Below are positions 48,699 through 55,840 of a stretch of DNA of 64,000 bases, one piece after another. The notes below the pieces were generated by a model, which saw only the letters and a list, made by a program, of their open reading frames with translations, was not told the origin of the DNA and did not search any database. Numbering within the stretch: the stretch's first letter is position 1; each line of letters opens with the position of its first letter. The translations under genes and the position numbers were made by a program. Source of the DNA: Paenibacillus sp. XY044 (lineage in GTDB: Bacteria > Bacillota > Bacilli > Paenibacillales > Paenibacillaceae); the NCBI RefSeq assembly GCF_002257645.1, contig NZ_NQMO01000006.1:62001-126000 (forward strand). Reading direction: 5' to 3'.

Positions 48699-48716
48699 AC
48701 AGTAAGTGCTGACAGA
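48699..48716. promoter_or_regulatory. Imperfect copy of the ACAGTAAG palindrome before the ABM gene
   Basis: ACAGTAAGTGCTGACAGA; 13 of 18 bases match the perfect palindrome at 49173-49190. It lies about 50 bases before GTG 48764 and may be bound by the same unknown regulator. Confidence 0.5.
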
Positions 48717-48763
48717 CAATTATGCTCTTAAGTTCGTATTTTTGCCTAAGGAGGGAGAAGGCA

Positions 48764-49102
48764 GTGAGGGATGATAGAATGGCTGGCCAGCCGGTCGTGT
48801 GGGTCAACGCATTTCAGGTGAAGCCGGGCAAGCTGGACGAATTCATTCAGGTTCAAACGGAAGAGCTGCGTTCATTTGCACAACAGGGCATCGTCAAGGG
48901 AGTGCTTGGAAGCCGCCTCTTGCGCGCAACGAATCGTGACAGGGCTTTAGCCATTGCACTTTTTGAAAGCGTCGAGGCACACCAAACCTGGCTCAAACAG
49001 ACGGATTTCTCCGCGCATTACGACAAGATCAAGGATCTGATCGAAGGGGCGGAAGGCGATTATTATACGGTCGAGGCCGCCTACGGAGCAACGATTGAAT
49101 AA
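48764..49102 (+). CDS. Antibiotic biosynthesis monooxygenase (ABM) domain protein
   Basis: About 112 residues, dimeric ferredoxin-like fold: VVWVNAFQVKPGKLDEFIQV, GSRLLRATNRDRALAIALFE, WLKQTDFSAHYDKIKDLIEG. ABM proteins oxidise quinol-like compounds or degrade haem; this one lacks haem-specific hints. GTG 48764 follows AAGGAGG. An FMN reductase with a similar operator is next, suggesting a shared quinone or redox response. Confidence 0.85.
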   Translation: MRDDRMAGQPVVWVNAFQVKPGKLDEFIQVQTEELRSFAQQGIVKGVLGSRLLRATNRDRALAIALFESVEAHQTWLKQTDFSAHYDKIKDLIEGAEGDYYTVEAAYGATIE

Positions 49103-49172
49103 ATAAGGCGGCAATGTTCGGATTGCATGATGGATGTCGGTGCGCATGAAATAATGAAGTGCACAATGAATG

Positions 49173-49190
49173 ACAGTAAGCGCTTACTGT
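49173..49190. promoter_or_regulatory. Perfect 18-bp palindrome ACAGTAAGCGCTTACTGT
   Basis: Flanked by the direct repeat GTGCACAATGAA at 49159-49170 and 49199-49210. Lies 53 bases before the FMN reductase ATG. Probable operator of a TetR- or HxlR-type regulator. Confidence 0.7.
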
Positions 49191-49242
49191 AATGATGCGT
49201 GCACAATGAACGATTTTGATCTATGAAGGGAGTTATGAAGTC

Positions 49243-49818
49243 ATGATGAATATTGGAATTATCATTGGAAGCACCAGACCTGGACGCAACGGGGAATCGG
49301 TGGGCCGATGGGTGCATGAAATCGCAAGCGGGCGAAGCGACGCCAGATTTGAATTGGTCGATATTGCGGATTACCGGCTGCCGCTGTTCGATGAGCCGAT
49401 GTCACCGATCATGGGGCAGTACTCCAAAGATCATACGGTGGCCTGGTCGAAGAAAATCGCCGAGTTTGACGGCTATGTGTTCGTGACTCCCGAATACAAC
49501 AAATCCATTCCCGGAGCGCTGAAGAACGCCATCGATTTCCTGTATCATGAATGGAACAACAAGGCGGCAGGCATCGTGGCTTATGGCGGCGGCGGAGGCT
49601 CGCGTGCAGCGGAGGCGCTTCGTCTGATTCTTGGCGAGCTGATGGTAGCCGACGTTCGCGCTCAGGTAGGACTGTCATTGCACGCCGATTTTGAAAATTA
49701 CACCGTCCTGAAACCGGGCGCCCATCAGGAAGCGGCGGTTCACGCCATGCTGGATCAGCTTGTGTCCTGGAGCGAGGCTCTGCATACCGTCCGGGAGAAG
49801 GAGAAAGCCCACGCCTAA
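49243..49818 (+). CDS. NADPH-dependent FMN reductase
   Basis: About 191 residues, flavodoxin-like fold: GIIIGSTRPGRNGESVGRWV binds FMN phosphate, PLFDEPMSPIMGQYS, FVTPEYNKSIPGALKNAIDF. It reduces FMN, quinones or azo compounds. ATG 49243 follows AAGGGAG. Next to an ABM monooxygenase with a similar operator and a TetR gene; a quinone or electrophile response is a fair guess. Confidence 0.92.
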   Translation: MMNIGIIIGSTRPGRNGESVGRWVHEIASGRSDARFELVDIADYRLPLFDEPMSPIMGQYSKDHTVAWSKKIAEFDGYVFVTPEYNKSIPGALKNAIDFLYHEWNNKAAGIVAYGGGGGSRAAEALRLILGELMVADVRAQVGLSLHADFENYTVLKPGAHQEAAVHAMLDQLVSWSEALHTVREKEKAHA

Positions 49819-49840
49819 AACGCTCTCAAACTTTACGCTT

Positions 49841-49878
49841 GAAGCCAATCCGGAGGAGGCTGCCGGGTTGGCTTTTCT
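49841..49878 (+). terminator. Terminator of the FMN reductase gene
   Basis: AAGCCAA-TC-CGG, loop, CCG-GG-TTGGCTT followed by TTC. Confidence 0.75.
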
Positions 49879-49977
49879 CATGGGAGAGCGTTCTCTCCTG
49901 CGCTAAAGCGATATTTTTTCTACTATATATAATGTGGTTTTGGAAGCATGTGAGCCTGCCCTTCGATCGAGATTCCC

Positions 49978-50022
49978 TTGACAAGAGAGTCAGGGGCCGC
50001 TAAGATTAGAATGAACGTTCTA
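49978..50022 (+). promoter_or_regulatory. tetR promoter with operator TAGAATGAACGTTCTA
   Basis: TTGACA (49978-49983), 17-base spacer, TAAGAT (50001-50006); the operator (50007-50022) covers the start point. Two more copies are at 50676 and 51611. Confidence 0.8.
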
Positions 50023-50064
50023 TCGTATTCCAAAAATGAAAGCAGGCTGGAGGCTAAACCGATC

Positions 50065-50643
50065 ATGTTTGAGAAATATAACAAAGTTCAGCGGGCAGTA
50101 TTGGAAACGACGCTGCGCATTATTATCGAAAAAGAGCTGCAGGCCACGTCGATGGCGCTGATTGCCAAGGAATCGGGTGTGTCGACCGGAAGCATTTATC
50201 ATTATTTTTCAAGTAAGGAAGAAATTATCAACGAGTTGTATCGAGCGATCGTTCTATACAACGGGGAGTATGTTACACGGGGGATGGACGCCAAGGAACC
50301 GATCCGAACCCGCTTTAATCGTGCTTGGGAGAAGGTGTTCCAAGTCAGCCTGACGCATCCGGAAGGTTTTCAGTTTATTGAACAGTATTCGTTCTCCCCG
50401 TATATTAACGATGCCGTCAAAAGGGAATCGTATGATGGCGGCTGGTGCAAGTCGATGGCAGCTCTGTACGCCAAAGCGATCGATTACGAGTTGTTCATCG
50501 AGCAGGAGCCGGCCATGATGGTGCAGATGCACTACGGCACGATGGCTTACCTGGTCAAAGGGCATTTACAGAATCACTTTACGCTGACGGATGACGTGAT
50601 TCAGACGGTCATTAACTCCTGCTGGAAGTCGGTTGCCAAATAA
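50065..50643 (+). CDS. TetR/AcrR-family repressor
   Basis: 192 residues. HTH: MALIAKESGVSTGSIYHYFS, SKEEIINELYRAIV; helical ligand domain to the end. Codons upstream of 50065 in this frame fall inside the promoter and operator, so ATG 50065 (GGAGG upstream) is chosen. It probably represses itself and the SDR gene behind it through TAGAATGAACRTTC sites. Confidence 0.9.
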   Translation: MFEKYNKVQRAVLETTLRIIIEKELQATSMALIAKESGVSTGSIYHYFSSKEEIINELYRAIVLYNGEYVTRGMDAKEPIRTRFNRAWEKVFQVSLTHPEGFQFIEQYSFSPYINDAVKRESYDGGWCKSMAALYAKAIDYELFIEQEPAMMVQMHYGTMAYLVKGHLQNHFTLTDDVIQTVINSCWKSVAK

Positions 50644-50644
50644 C

Positions 50645-50670
50645 GCCGCACCGTAGGTGTGGTTTTTCAG
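50645..50670 (+). terminator. Hairpin after the tetR gene
   Basis: CCGCACC-GTA-GGTGTGG followed by TTTTT; likely limits read-through into the SDR gene. Confidence 0.7.
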
Positions 50671-50675
50671 CCTGC

Positions 50676-50691
50676 TAGAATGAACGTTCAA
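50676..50691. promoter_or_regulatory. TetR operator copy before the SDR gene
   Basis: TAGAATGAACGTTCAA, one base from the first copy, 27 bases before the SDR start. Confidence 0.8.
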
Positions 50692-50717
50692 TATGGATGT
50701 GAAAAGGAGCGATCAAG

Positions 50718-51536
50718 ATGAGCAAAACGATATTGATTACCGGAACCAGCTCGGGTCTGGGTAAATTAACGGCGATCCATTTTGCGAAAATGGGGTGGAA
50801 TGTGGCGGCGACGATGCGCACGCCGGAAAAGGAAACGGAGCTGACGGCATACAGCAACATTCAACTGTTCAAGCTGGATGTAACCGATATCGAACAGGTT
50901 CGAAACGCCGCGAAGCAGGCGATCGAAGCCTTCGGCACCATCGACGTTGTCGTGAATAATGCCGGCATGGGCACTTACGGGGCGCTTGAGCTGGCGGAAG
51001 AAGAGGCGATTGACTGGCAGTTTGCCGTAAATACACGGGGGCCAATCAACGTGATCCGGGCCTTGCTGCCGCATTTTCGGGCGAATGGGAGAGGAATGTT
51101 CATCAATGTCAGCTCCTTCATGGGCGTGACGAGCGCGGTTCCGCTGGGATCTTTGTACAACATGTCCAAATTTGCCCTCGAGGGACTGACGGAAGGCCTC
51201 TATTACGAACTGAAACCGCTGAATATCGAGCTGAGGCTCGTGGAGCAGGGAGGATCGTCCGGCAATAACTTTATGAACAATATGATCTGGAATACAAATC
51301 CCGACATACACGACTACGATGAGCTGACGGCCGGGCTGAAGAAGCGGTTAGAACAACCGCAGGCCGCCGATGCGGACGATCCCCAGACGATCGTGGACGT
51401 CATTTCGGATCTGGCGACCGGAAAGAGCAAGAAATTCCGTACACTTGTGGGGGATGTGGCTCACGAATTAGTTCAGCTCAGACAGTCCGTGCCGATCGAG
51501 GAATACTTGGAGACGATGCGCAAGACATTCTTGTAA
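50718..51536 (+). CDS. Short-chain dehydrogenase/reductase
   Basis: 272 residues, classical SDR. NAD(P) site ILITGTSSGLGKLTAIHFAK, VVVNNAGMGTYGALE, catalytic Ser in NVSSFMGVTSAV and YxxxK in LYNMSKFALEGLTEGLYYEL. The AATMRTPEKE after strand 2 favours NADPH. Substrate not readable. AAGGAG precedes ATG 50718. Controlled by the TetR protein before it. Confidence 0.92.
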   Translation: MSKTILITGTSSGLGKLTAIHFAKMGWNVAATMRTPEKETELTAYSNIQLFKLDVTDIEQVRNAAKQAIEAFGTIDVVVNNAGMGTYGALELAEEEAIDWQFAVNTRGPINVIRALLPHFRANGRGMFINVSSFMGVTSAVPLGSLYNMSKFALEGLTEGLYYELKPLNIELRLVEQGGSSGNNFMNNMIWNTNPDIHDYDELTAGLKKRLEQPQAADADDPQTIVDVISDLATGKSKKFRTLVGDVAHELVQLRQSVPIEEYLETMRKTFL

Positions 51537-51610
51537 TCATCCATCTTCCTGTTTAACGAATCCTGCATGAAGCATAAACAAACAGCCGTATGGCTCTGCT
51601 CTAATTCGAT

Positions 51611-51626
51611 TAGAATGAACATTCTA
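51611..51626. promoter_or_regulatory. Orphan third TetR operator copy
   Basis: TAGAATGAACATTCTA, a perfect-arm copy 75 bases after the SDR stop and before a terminator, with no gene behind it on the plus strand. Confidence 0.7.
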
Positions 51627-51648
51627 TCGAATGCGGTGGCAATCTAAA

Positions 51649-51682
51649 AAAAGATCAACTCCAATGGGGTTGATCTTTTCCT
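51649..51682. terminator. Terminator between SDR and HxlR genes
   Basis: AAGATCAAC-TC-CAATGGG-GTTGATCTT followed by TTCC TTTTT; A-rich on the other side, so it can work both ways. Confidence 0.8.
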
Positions 51683-51713
51683 TTTTCGCAGATGATAAAC
51701 ATGATGATTCCGG

Positions 51714-52031
51714 TTAGAACCATTTCTCGGCCCATTCCTCAACGGCTTGAAGCGCTCTGCCGAGCTCGGTCCCTTTGCGTGTCAGGGAATACTCCGTACG
51801 GATCGGCCGCTCGGTAATGACATTGCGGATGATGATACCGTTATCCTCCAGCTCTTTAATGCGTTCGTTGAGCATGCGTTTGCTGAGATCAGGGATGTAT
51901 GCATGAATTTCGCTAAAACGCTTTGGTTCCTCCATTAGGGTATGAACAATCAGGCTAACCCACTTCTTCCCTGTGATCTGGTGTGCGAGCTCTACCTTTT
52001 CGCATAAAAGCCTGGCGCGTTTCTCATCCAT
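51714..52031 (-). CDS. HxlR-family transcriptional regulator
   Basis: 105 residues, HxlR winged helix: ITGKKWVSLIVHTLMEEPKR, FSEIHAYIPDLSKRMLNERI, KELEDNGIIIRNV, YSLTRKGTELGRALQAVEEW. The Cys near residue 10 (ARLLCEKVEL) sits where redox-sensing HxlR proteins have theirs. ATG 52031 follows AAGGGGG. Monocistronic; it may control the ABM or FMN reductase genes, but no site links them. Confidence 0.9.
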   Translation of the reverse strand: MDEKRARLLCEKVELAHQITGKKWVSLIVHTLMEEPKRFSEIHAYIPDLSKRMLNERIKELEDNGIIIRNVITERPIRTEYSLTRKGTELGRALQAVEEWAEKWF

Positions 52032-52107
52032 AGTGCTGACCCCCTTGTGTGCACTGGTTACTTAATATTAACAAGTTATGATCTCTGTCAGGATTCCAAA
52101 TCCAGCC

Positions 52108-52154
52108 TTCAATGGTCATACATTGCCATTATAATATCATAGAAAGCGCTGTCA
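52108..52154 (+). promoter_or_regulatory. Candidate zwf promoter with cre-like site
   Basis: TATAAT (52130-52135) with weak TTCAAT 16 bases ahead. AGAAAGCGCTGTCA (52141-52154) matches the CcpA cre consensus except the first base and would cover the start point. Leader of about 190 bases. Confidence 0.45.
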
Positions 52155-52244
52155 TCAAAGGGGATTTATCTCCGTTCATAATTTGGACAAGAATCTGTTG
52201 ACTAATCGCTTAAATGGGTTTATGATTGCCAATGTGAATTCAAC

Positions 52245-52263
52245 AGGTTATTAAAAGTAACCT
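52245..52263. promoter_or_regulatory. Inverted repeat AGGTTA-N7-TAACCT in the zwf leader
   Basis: Six-base arms, seven-base centre, 68 bases before the zwf start. Possible operator or small RNA hairpin. Confidence 0.3.
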
Positions 52264-52330
52264 TGTTGCAACGGATTTAGCTGCCAGCATGCGCATGGTT
52301 TTTGGTGGGAATGGAATGGAGGAGTCATAC

Positions 52331-53833
52331 GTGGACAACATGACATTTGTCTTGTTTGGAGGAACAGGGGACCTGGCAAAGAGAAAAATATACCCTGCAC
52401 TCTACAATCTGTTTATAGATAAAAAGATGCCTGAAGCGTTCTCGATTATCGCCTTGGGCCGCAGAGAACAATCAAATGCAGATTTTCAGCAAAACGTAGC
52501 GAAATCGCTGCAAACTTTTTCAAGAAGAACCGTAAATGATCCGGCCGCTTTGGAGGCTTTTCTCCAAACGATCCGGTATACCGTCCTTGATGCCAATCAA
52601 GTGGAGGATTACCATAAGCTGCGGAGCCTAGTAGAGTCGCGTGAACAGGAACTGAACATTCCTCAGAATCGCATGTTTTATCTCTCGGTGGCGCCGGAGT
52701 TTTTTGACGTGATCGCCTTAAATATTAAAGATAGCGGGCTTGGCTCGACAAGCGGATGGAAACGTCTGATTATCGAGAAGCCGTTCGGGCACGACCTGAA
52801 GTCTGCCCGCCATCTGAACGAACAGCTCAGCAAAGCGTTTGACGAAAGCGAAGTTTACCGCATCGACCATTACCTCGGCAAGCCGATGGTGCAGAACCTT
52901 GAAATCCTTGAGTCTTCCAACCCGATTCTCAAAGCGCTGTGGTCCAACCATCACATTGCCAACGTGCAAATTACGGCAAGTGAGACCGTCGGCGTGGAAG
53001 AGAGAGCCGGATACTACGATAACTCGGGCGCGATTCGCGATATGGTGCAGAACCATTTGCTTCAAGTGCTGATGATGGTTAGTATGCGTCTTCCGGGCAA
53101 AGGCGATGCGAACGAAGTCCGCATGAAGAAGAAGAACGTCATGCAGTCCCTTCGTCCGCTGCAGAAGGAAGATGTACTAAAGAATGTGATCCGCGGCCAA
53201 TATGCTGCCGGTCATATGCAAGGGAAGCCGGTTCCCGGTTATCTCGATGAGCCGGGCGTTCCTGCGGGCTCGAAGAACGATACCTTTATCGCTACGCGTC
53301 TCTGGATCGATAATTACTTCTGGAGCGACGTTCCGTTCTACATTCGCACAGGCAAGAGAATGAAGGAAAAATCTACGCGGATCGTGATTGAATTTAAAGA
53401 GCCATTGAAGGGACAAAATACCACCATTGATCCGAACCTTCTCGTGATTGAAATCAATCCGAACGAAGGCATCTTCATGCAATTGAACAAAAAAAATCCG
53501 CTGAACGATTCCAAGCTGGAGCCGATGCGCATTCACTTTCATGAGAATGGAAAGGACGTGCCGGAAGCTTACGAAAACCTCATTTATGATGCGGTTCGCG
53601 GCGATTCTACGTTCTTTGCCCATTGGGATGAAGTCGAATTGTCCTGGCAGTACGTGCAGCCGGTTCTGGACGCATTCGAGCAAGACAGCGTACCGCTTCA
53701 TTTGTACCCTGCAGGTTCGAACGGACCTGAGGCGTCTGACCGCCTGCTGGCGGAGGACGGCTTCAAATGGTGGCTGGATACGGAACCTGAAGCCGTGAAG
53801 GAAGAAGAAAAGGTGCTTGTGGTTCAATCCTGA
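52331..53833 (+). CDS. zwf: Glucose-6-phosphate 1-dehydrogenase
   Basis: About 500 residues. NADP site FVLFGGTGDLAKRKIYPALY, active-site RIDHYLGKPMVQNL, IIEKPFGHDLKSA, and IRTGKRMKEKSTRIVIEFK. It oxidises glucose-6-phosphate to 6-phosphogluconolactone, making NADPH. GTG 52331 has GGAGGAG upstream; ATG 52316 overlaps that site and the frame opens at 52289. It heads the zwf-gnd-tal operon. Confidence 0.95.
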   Translation: MDNMTFVLFGGTGDLAKRKIYPALYNLFIDKKMPEAFSIIALGRREQSNADFQQNVAKSLQTFSRRTVNDPAALEAFLQTIRYTVLDANQVEDYHKLRSLVESREQELNIPQNRMFYLSVAPEFFDVIALNIKDSGLGSTSGWKRLIIEKPFGHDLKSARHLNEQLSKAFDESEVYRIDHYLGKPMVQNLEILESSNPILKALWSNHHIANVQITASETVGVEERAGYYDNSGAIRDMVQNHLLQVLMMVSMRLPGKGDANEVRMKKKNVMQSLRPLQKEDVLKNVIRGQYAAGHMQGKPVPGYLDEPGVPAGSKNDTFIATRLWIDNYFWSDVPFYIRTGKRMKEKSTRIVIEFKEPLKGQNTTIDPNLLVIEINPNEGIFMQLNKKNPLNDSKLEPMRIHFHENGKDVPEAYENLIYDAVRGDSTFFAHWDEVELSWQYVQPVLDAFEQDSVPLHLYPAGSNGPEASDRLLAEDGFKWWLDTEPEAVKEEEKVLVVQS

Positions 53834-53910
53834 GCCAGGTATTAAACCATACTGGTAAAGGTTTCAATATACAAAAAAGAGAAAAAAAGCATGGTGTGGA
53901 GGGAATTATA

Positions 53911-54804
53911 ATGAAAGTCGGATTGATTGGATTAGGCAAAATGGGTTTGAACTTGGGACAAAATTTGATGGATCATAACCACAGCGTGGTTGCATTCGAT
54001 TTGAACACAGCCGCTGTTGAAGACATGAAGGGCAAAGGTGCCGAGGGCGCTGCAAGCCTGACAGAGCTTGTATCCAAACTGGAATCGCCAAGAATTTTGT
54101 GGATCATGGTCCCTCACTCCGTCGTGGATTCGGTCCTTGACGAACTGAAACCTCTGTTGTCCAAAGGCGACATCGTCATCGAAGCCGGCAACTCGCACTA
54201 CAAAGAGTCGATTCAAAGATACAACCAAATGAAGGAATTCGGCGTAAGCTACCTCGACGTAGGTACTTCCGGCGGTATGGAAGGCGCTCGTAACGGCGCT
54301 TGCTACATGGTCGGCGGGGATCAGGAAGCATGGAACATCGTTGAGCCGATCTTCAAGGATACCGCTGTGGAAAACGGCTATCTGTACGCAGGCAAATCCG
54401 GCAGCGGCCACTTCCTGAAAATGGTCCATAACGGCGTCGAATACGGCTTTATGGCTGCCATCGGCGAAGGCTTCGAAGTGCTGGAGAAGAGTGATTTCGA
54501 TTTTGACTACGAGAAAGTAGCCCGCGTTTGGAACAACGGCTCGGTTATCCGTTCCTGGCTGATGGAATTGACGGAAAAAGCCTTTGCCAAAGACGCGAAC
54601 TTGGACGAAATTAAAGGAATTATGCAATCTTCCGGCGAAGGTAAATGGACTGTGGAAACGGCTCTTGACCTGCAGACCGCTACTCCGGTCATCGCTCTGT
54701 CCCTGCTGATGCGTTACCGTTCCCTGGATAACGATACGTTCACAGGTAAAGTGGTTGCCGCGCTGCGCAACGAATTTGGCGGCCATGCTGTAGTTAAGAA
54801 CTAA
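53911..54804 (+). CDS. gnd: 6-phosphogluconate dehydrogenase (short, decarboxylating type)
   Basis: 297 residues, the short GndA/YqeC-type form. Rossmann KVGLIGLGKMGLNLGQNLMD, EAGNSHYKESIQRY, substrate motif DVGTSGGMEGARNGACYMVG and catalytic Lys in GSGHFLKMVHNGVEYG. It gives ribulose-5-phosphate, CO2 and NAD(P)H. GGAGGGA precedes ATG 53911. Second in the operon, 77 bases after zwf. Confidence 0.93.
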   Translation: MKVGLIGLGKMGLNLGQNLMDHNHSVVAFDLNTAAVEDMKGKGAEGAASLTELVSKLESPRILWIMVPHSVVDSVLDELKPLLSKGDIVIEAGNSHYKESIQRYNQMKEFGVSYLDVGTSGGMEGARNGACYMVGGDQEAWNIVEPIFKDTAVENGYLYAGKSGSGHFLKMVHNGVEYGFMAAIGEGFEVLEKSDFDFDYEKVARVWNNGSVIRSWLMELTEKAFAKDANLDEIKGIMQSSGEGKWTVETALDLQTATPVIALSLLMRYRSLDNDTFTGKVVAALRNEFGGHAVVKN

Positions 54805-54843
54805 TTCTAATCAAAGACAAAAATAAGTGGAGGTTGTGAAATC

Positions 54844-55509
54844 ATGAAATTTTTCATCGACACTGCAAACCTGGACGACATTAGAAAAGCATATAAAGTA
54901 GGCGTTCTTTCCGGCGTAACGACGAACCCTTCCCTGGTTGCCAAAGAAGGCGTGAAGTTCGAGGATCGTATCGAAGAAATTTTGAAGGCTGTTCCTGAAG
55001 TGGAATCCGTATCGGCGGAAGTTACTCCGGATGCGGAAACTGCAGAAGATATGATCGCACAAGCCGATGAACTGATCAAAATCAACGGTGGAGACAAAAA
55101 CATCACGATCAAGCTGCCAATGACACTGGCTGGTCTTGAAGCTTGCCGCTACCTGACGAAAAAAGGCGTAAAAACGAACGTTACCCTGATCTTCACCGTG
55201 AACCAGGCTTTGCTGGCTGCACGCGCAGGCGCAACGTACGTATCTCCGTTCCTGGGCCGCCTGGACGATATCTCGGAAGACGGCGTGCTGCTCGTGTCCA
55301 AAATTGCTGAGCTGTTCCGCATTCATAACCTGGACTCTCAAATCATCGCCGCATCGGTTCGCCATCCGGACCACGTAACCCGCGTAGCGATGGCCGGTGC
55401 ACATATTGCTACCGTTCCATTCAGCGTCATCGCGCAGTTGGTGAAACATCCACTGACAGACCAAGGCATCGAGAAATTCGCTGCCGACTGGAAAAACGCA
55501 ACGAAGTAA
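54844..55509 (+). CDS. tal: Transaldolase / fructose-6-phosphate aldolase family protein
   Basis: 221 residues, the short TalC/FSA type. MKFFIDTANLDDIRKAYKVG, GVTTNPSLVAKEGVKF, Schiff-base Lys in ITIKLPMTLAGLEA, NVTLIFTVNQALLAARAG, SPFLGRLDDI. With zwf and gnd it joins pentose-phosphate carbon back to glycolysis. Transaldolase versus FSA activity cannot be fixed from sequence alone. GGAGG upstream. Confidence 0.93.
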   Translation: MKFFIDTANLDDIRKAYKVGVLSGVTTNPSLVAKEGVKFEDRIEEILKAVPEVESVSAEVTPDAETAEDMIAQADELIKINGGDKNITIKLPMTLAGLEACRYLTKKGVKTNVTLIFTVNQALLAARAGATYVSPFLGRLDDISEDGVLLVSKIAELFRIHNLDSQIIAASVRHPDHVTRVAMAGAHIATVPFSVIAQLVKHPLTDQGIEKFAADWKNATK

Positions 55510-55553
55510 TATTTCAGCAGAGCAGCTGAATAAGCTATATATTAGGATAAGAA

Positions 55554-55596
55554 GGCTTCCTTTCTGCCGGGCCGCGGCGGAGGGGGGCCTTTTTAG
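55554..55596 (+). terminator. Terminator of the zwf-gnd-tal operon
   Basis: GGC-TT-CCTTTCTGCCG, loop GGCCG, CGGCGGAGGGG-GGCC followed by TTTTT. The gap on to 55840 contains no recognised feature. Confidence 0.7.
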
Positions 55597-55840
55597 CTTA
55601 CAGAAATGGATACGTTCGAGAGGCCCGCGCCAAAGGGTTAAATCAAGGCCGGTGCAAAATCCCCATTGGGCGGGGGACTTTGGAATTCGTGGAAACAGAA
55701 GGGGGAGGGGTTATCGACCAAAATCAGGTGTAAAATTTTTGTTATAAGTAAATTTTCCCTTTCTTGGGAGGGGTAAAGGGTGTATGATATTTCGTACCTA
55801 ATAAGACCACTGAGAAGACACAAGAGAATTTGGAGGACTC

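Noticed and set aside
49173..49190. CcpA cre site
   Set aside because: The centre AAGCGCTT fits, but the required outer TG/CA are AG/CT; a dedicated repressor site is likelier.
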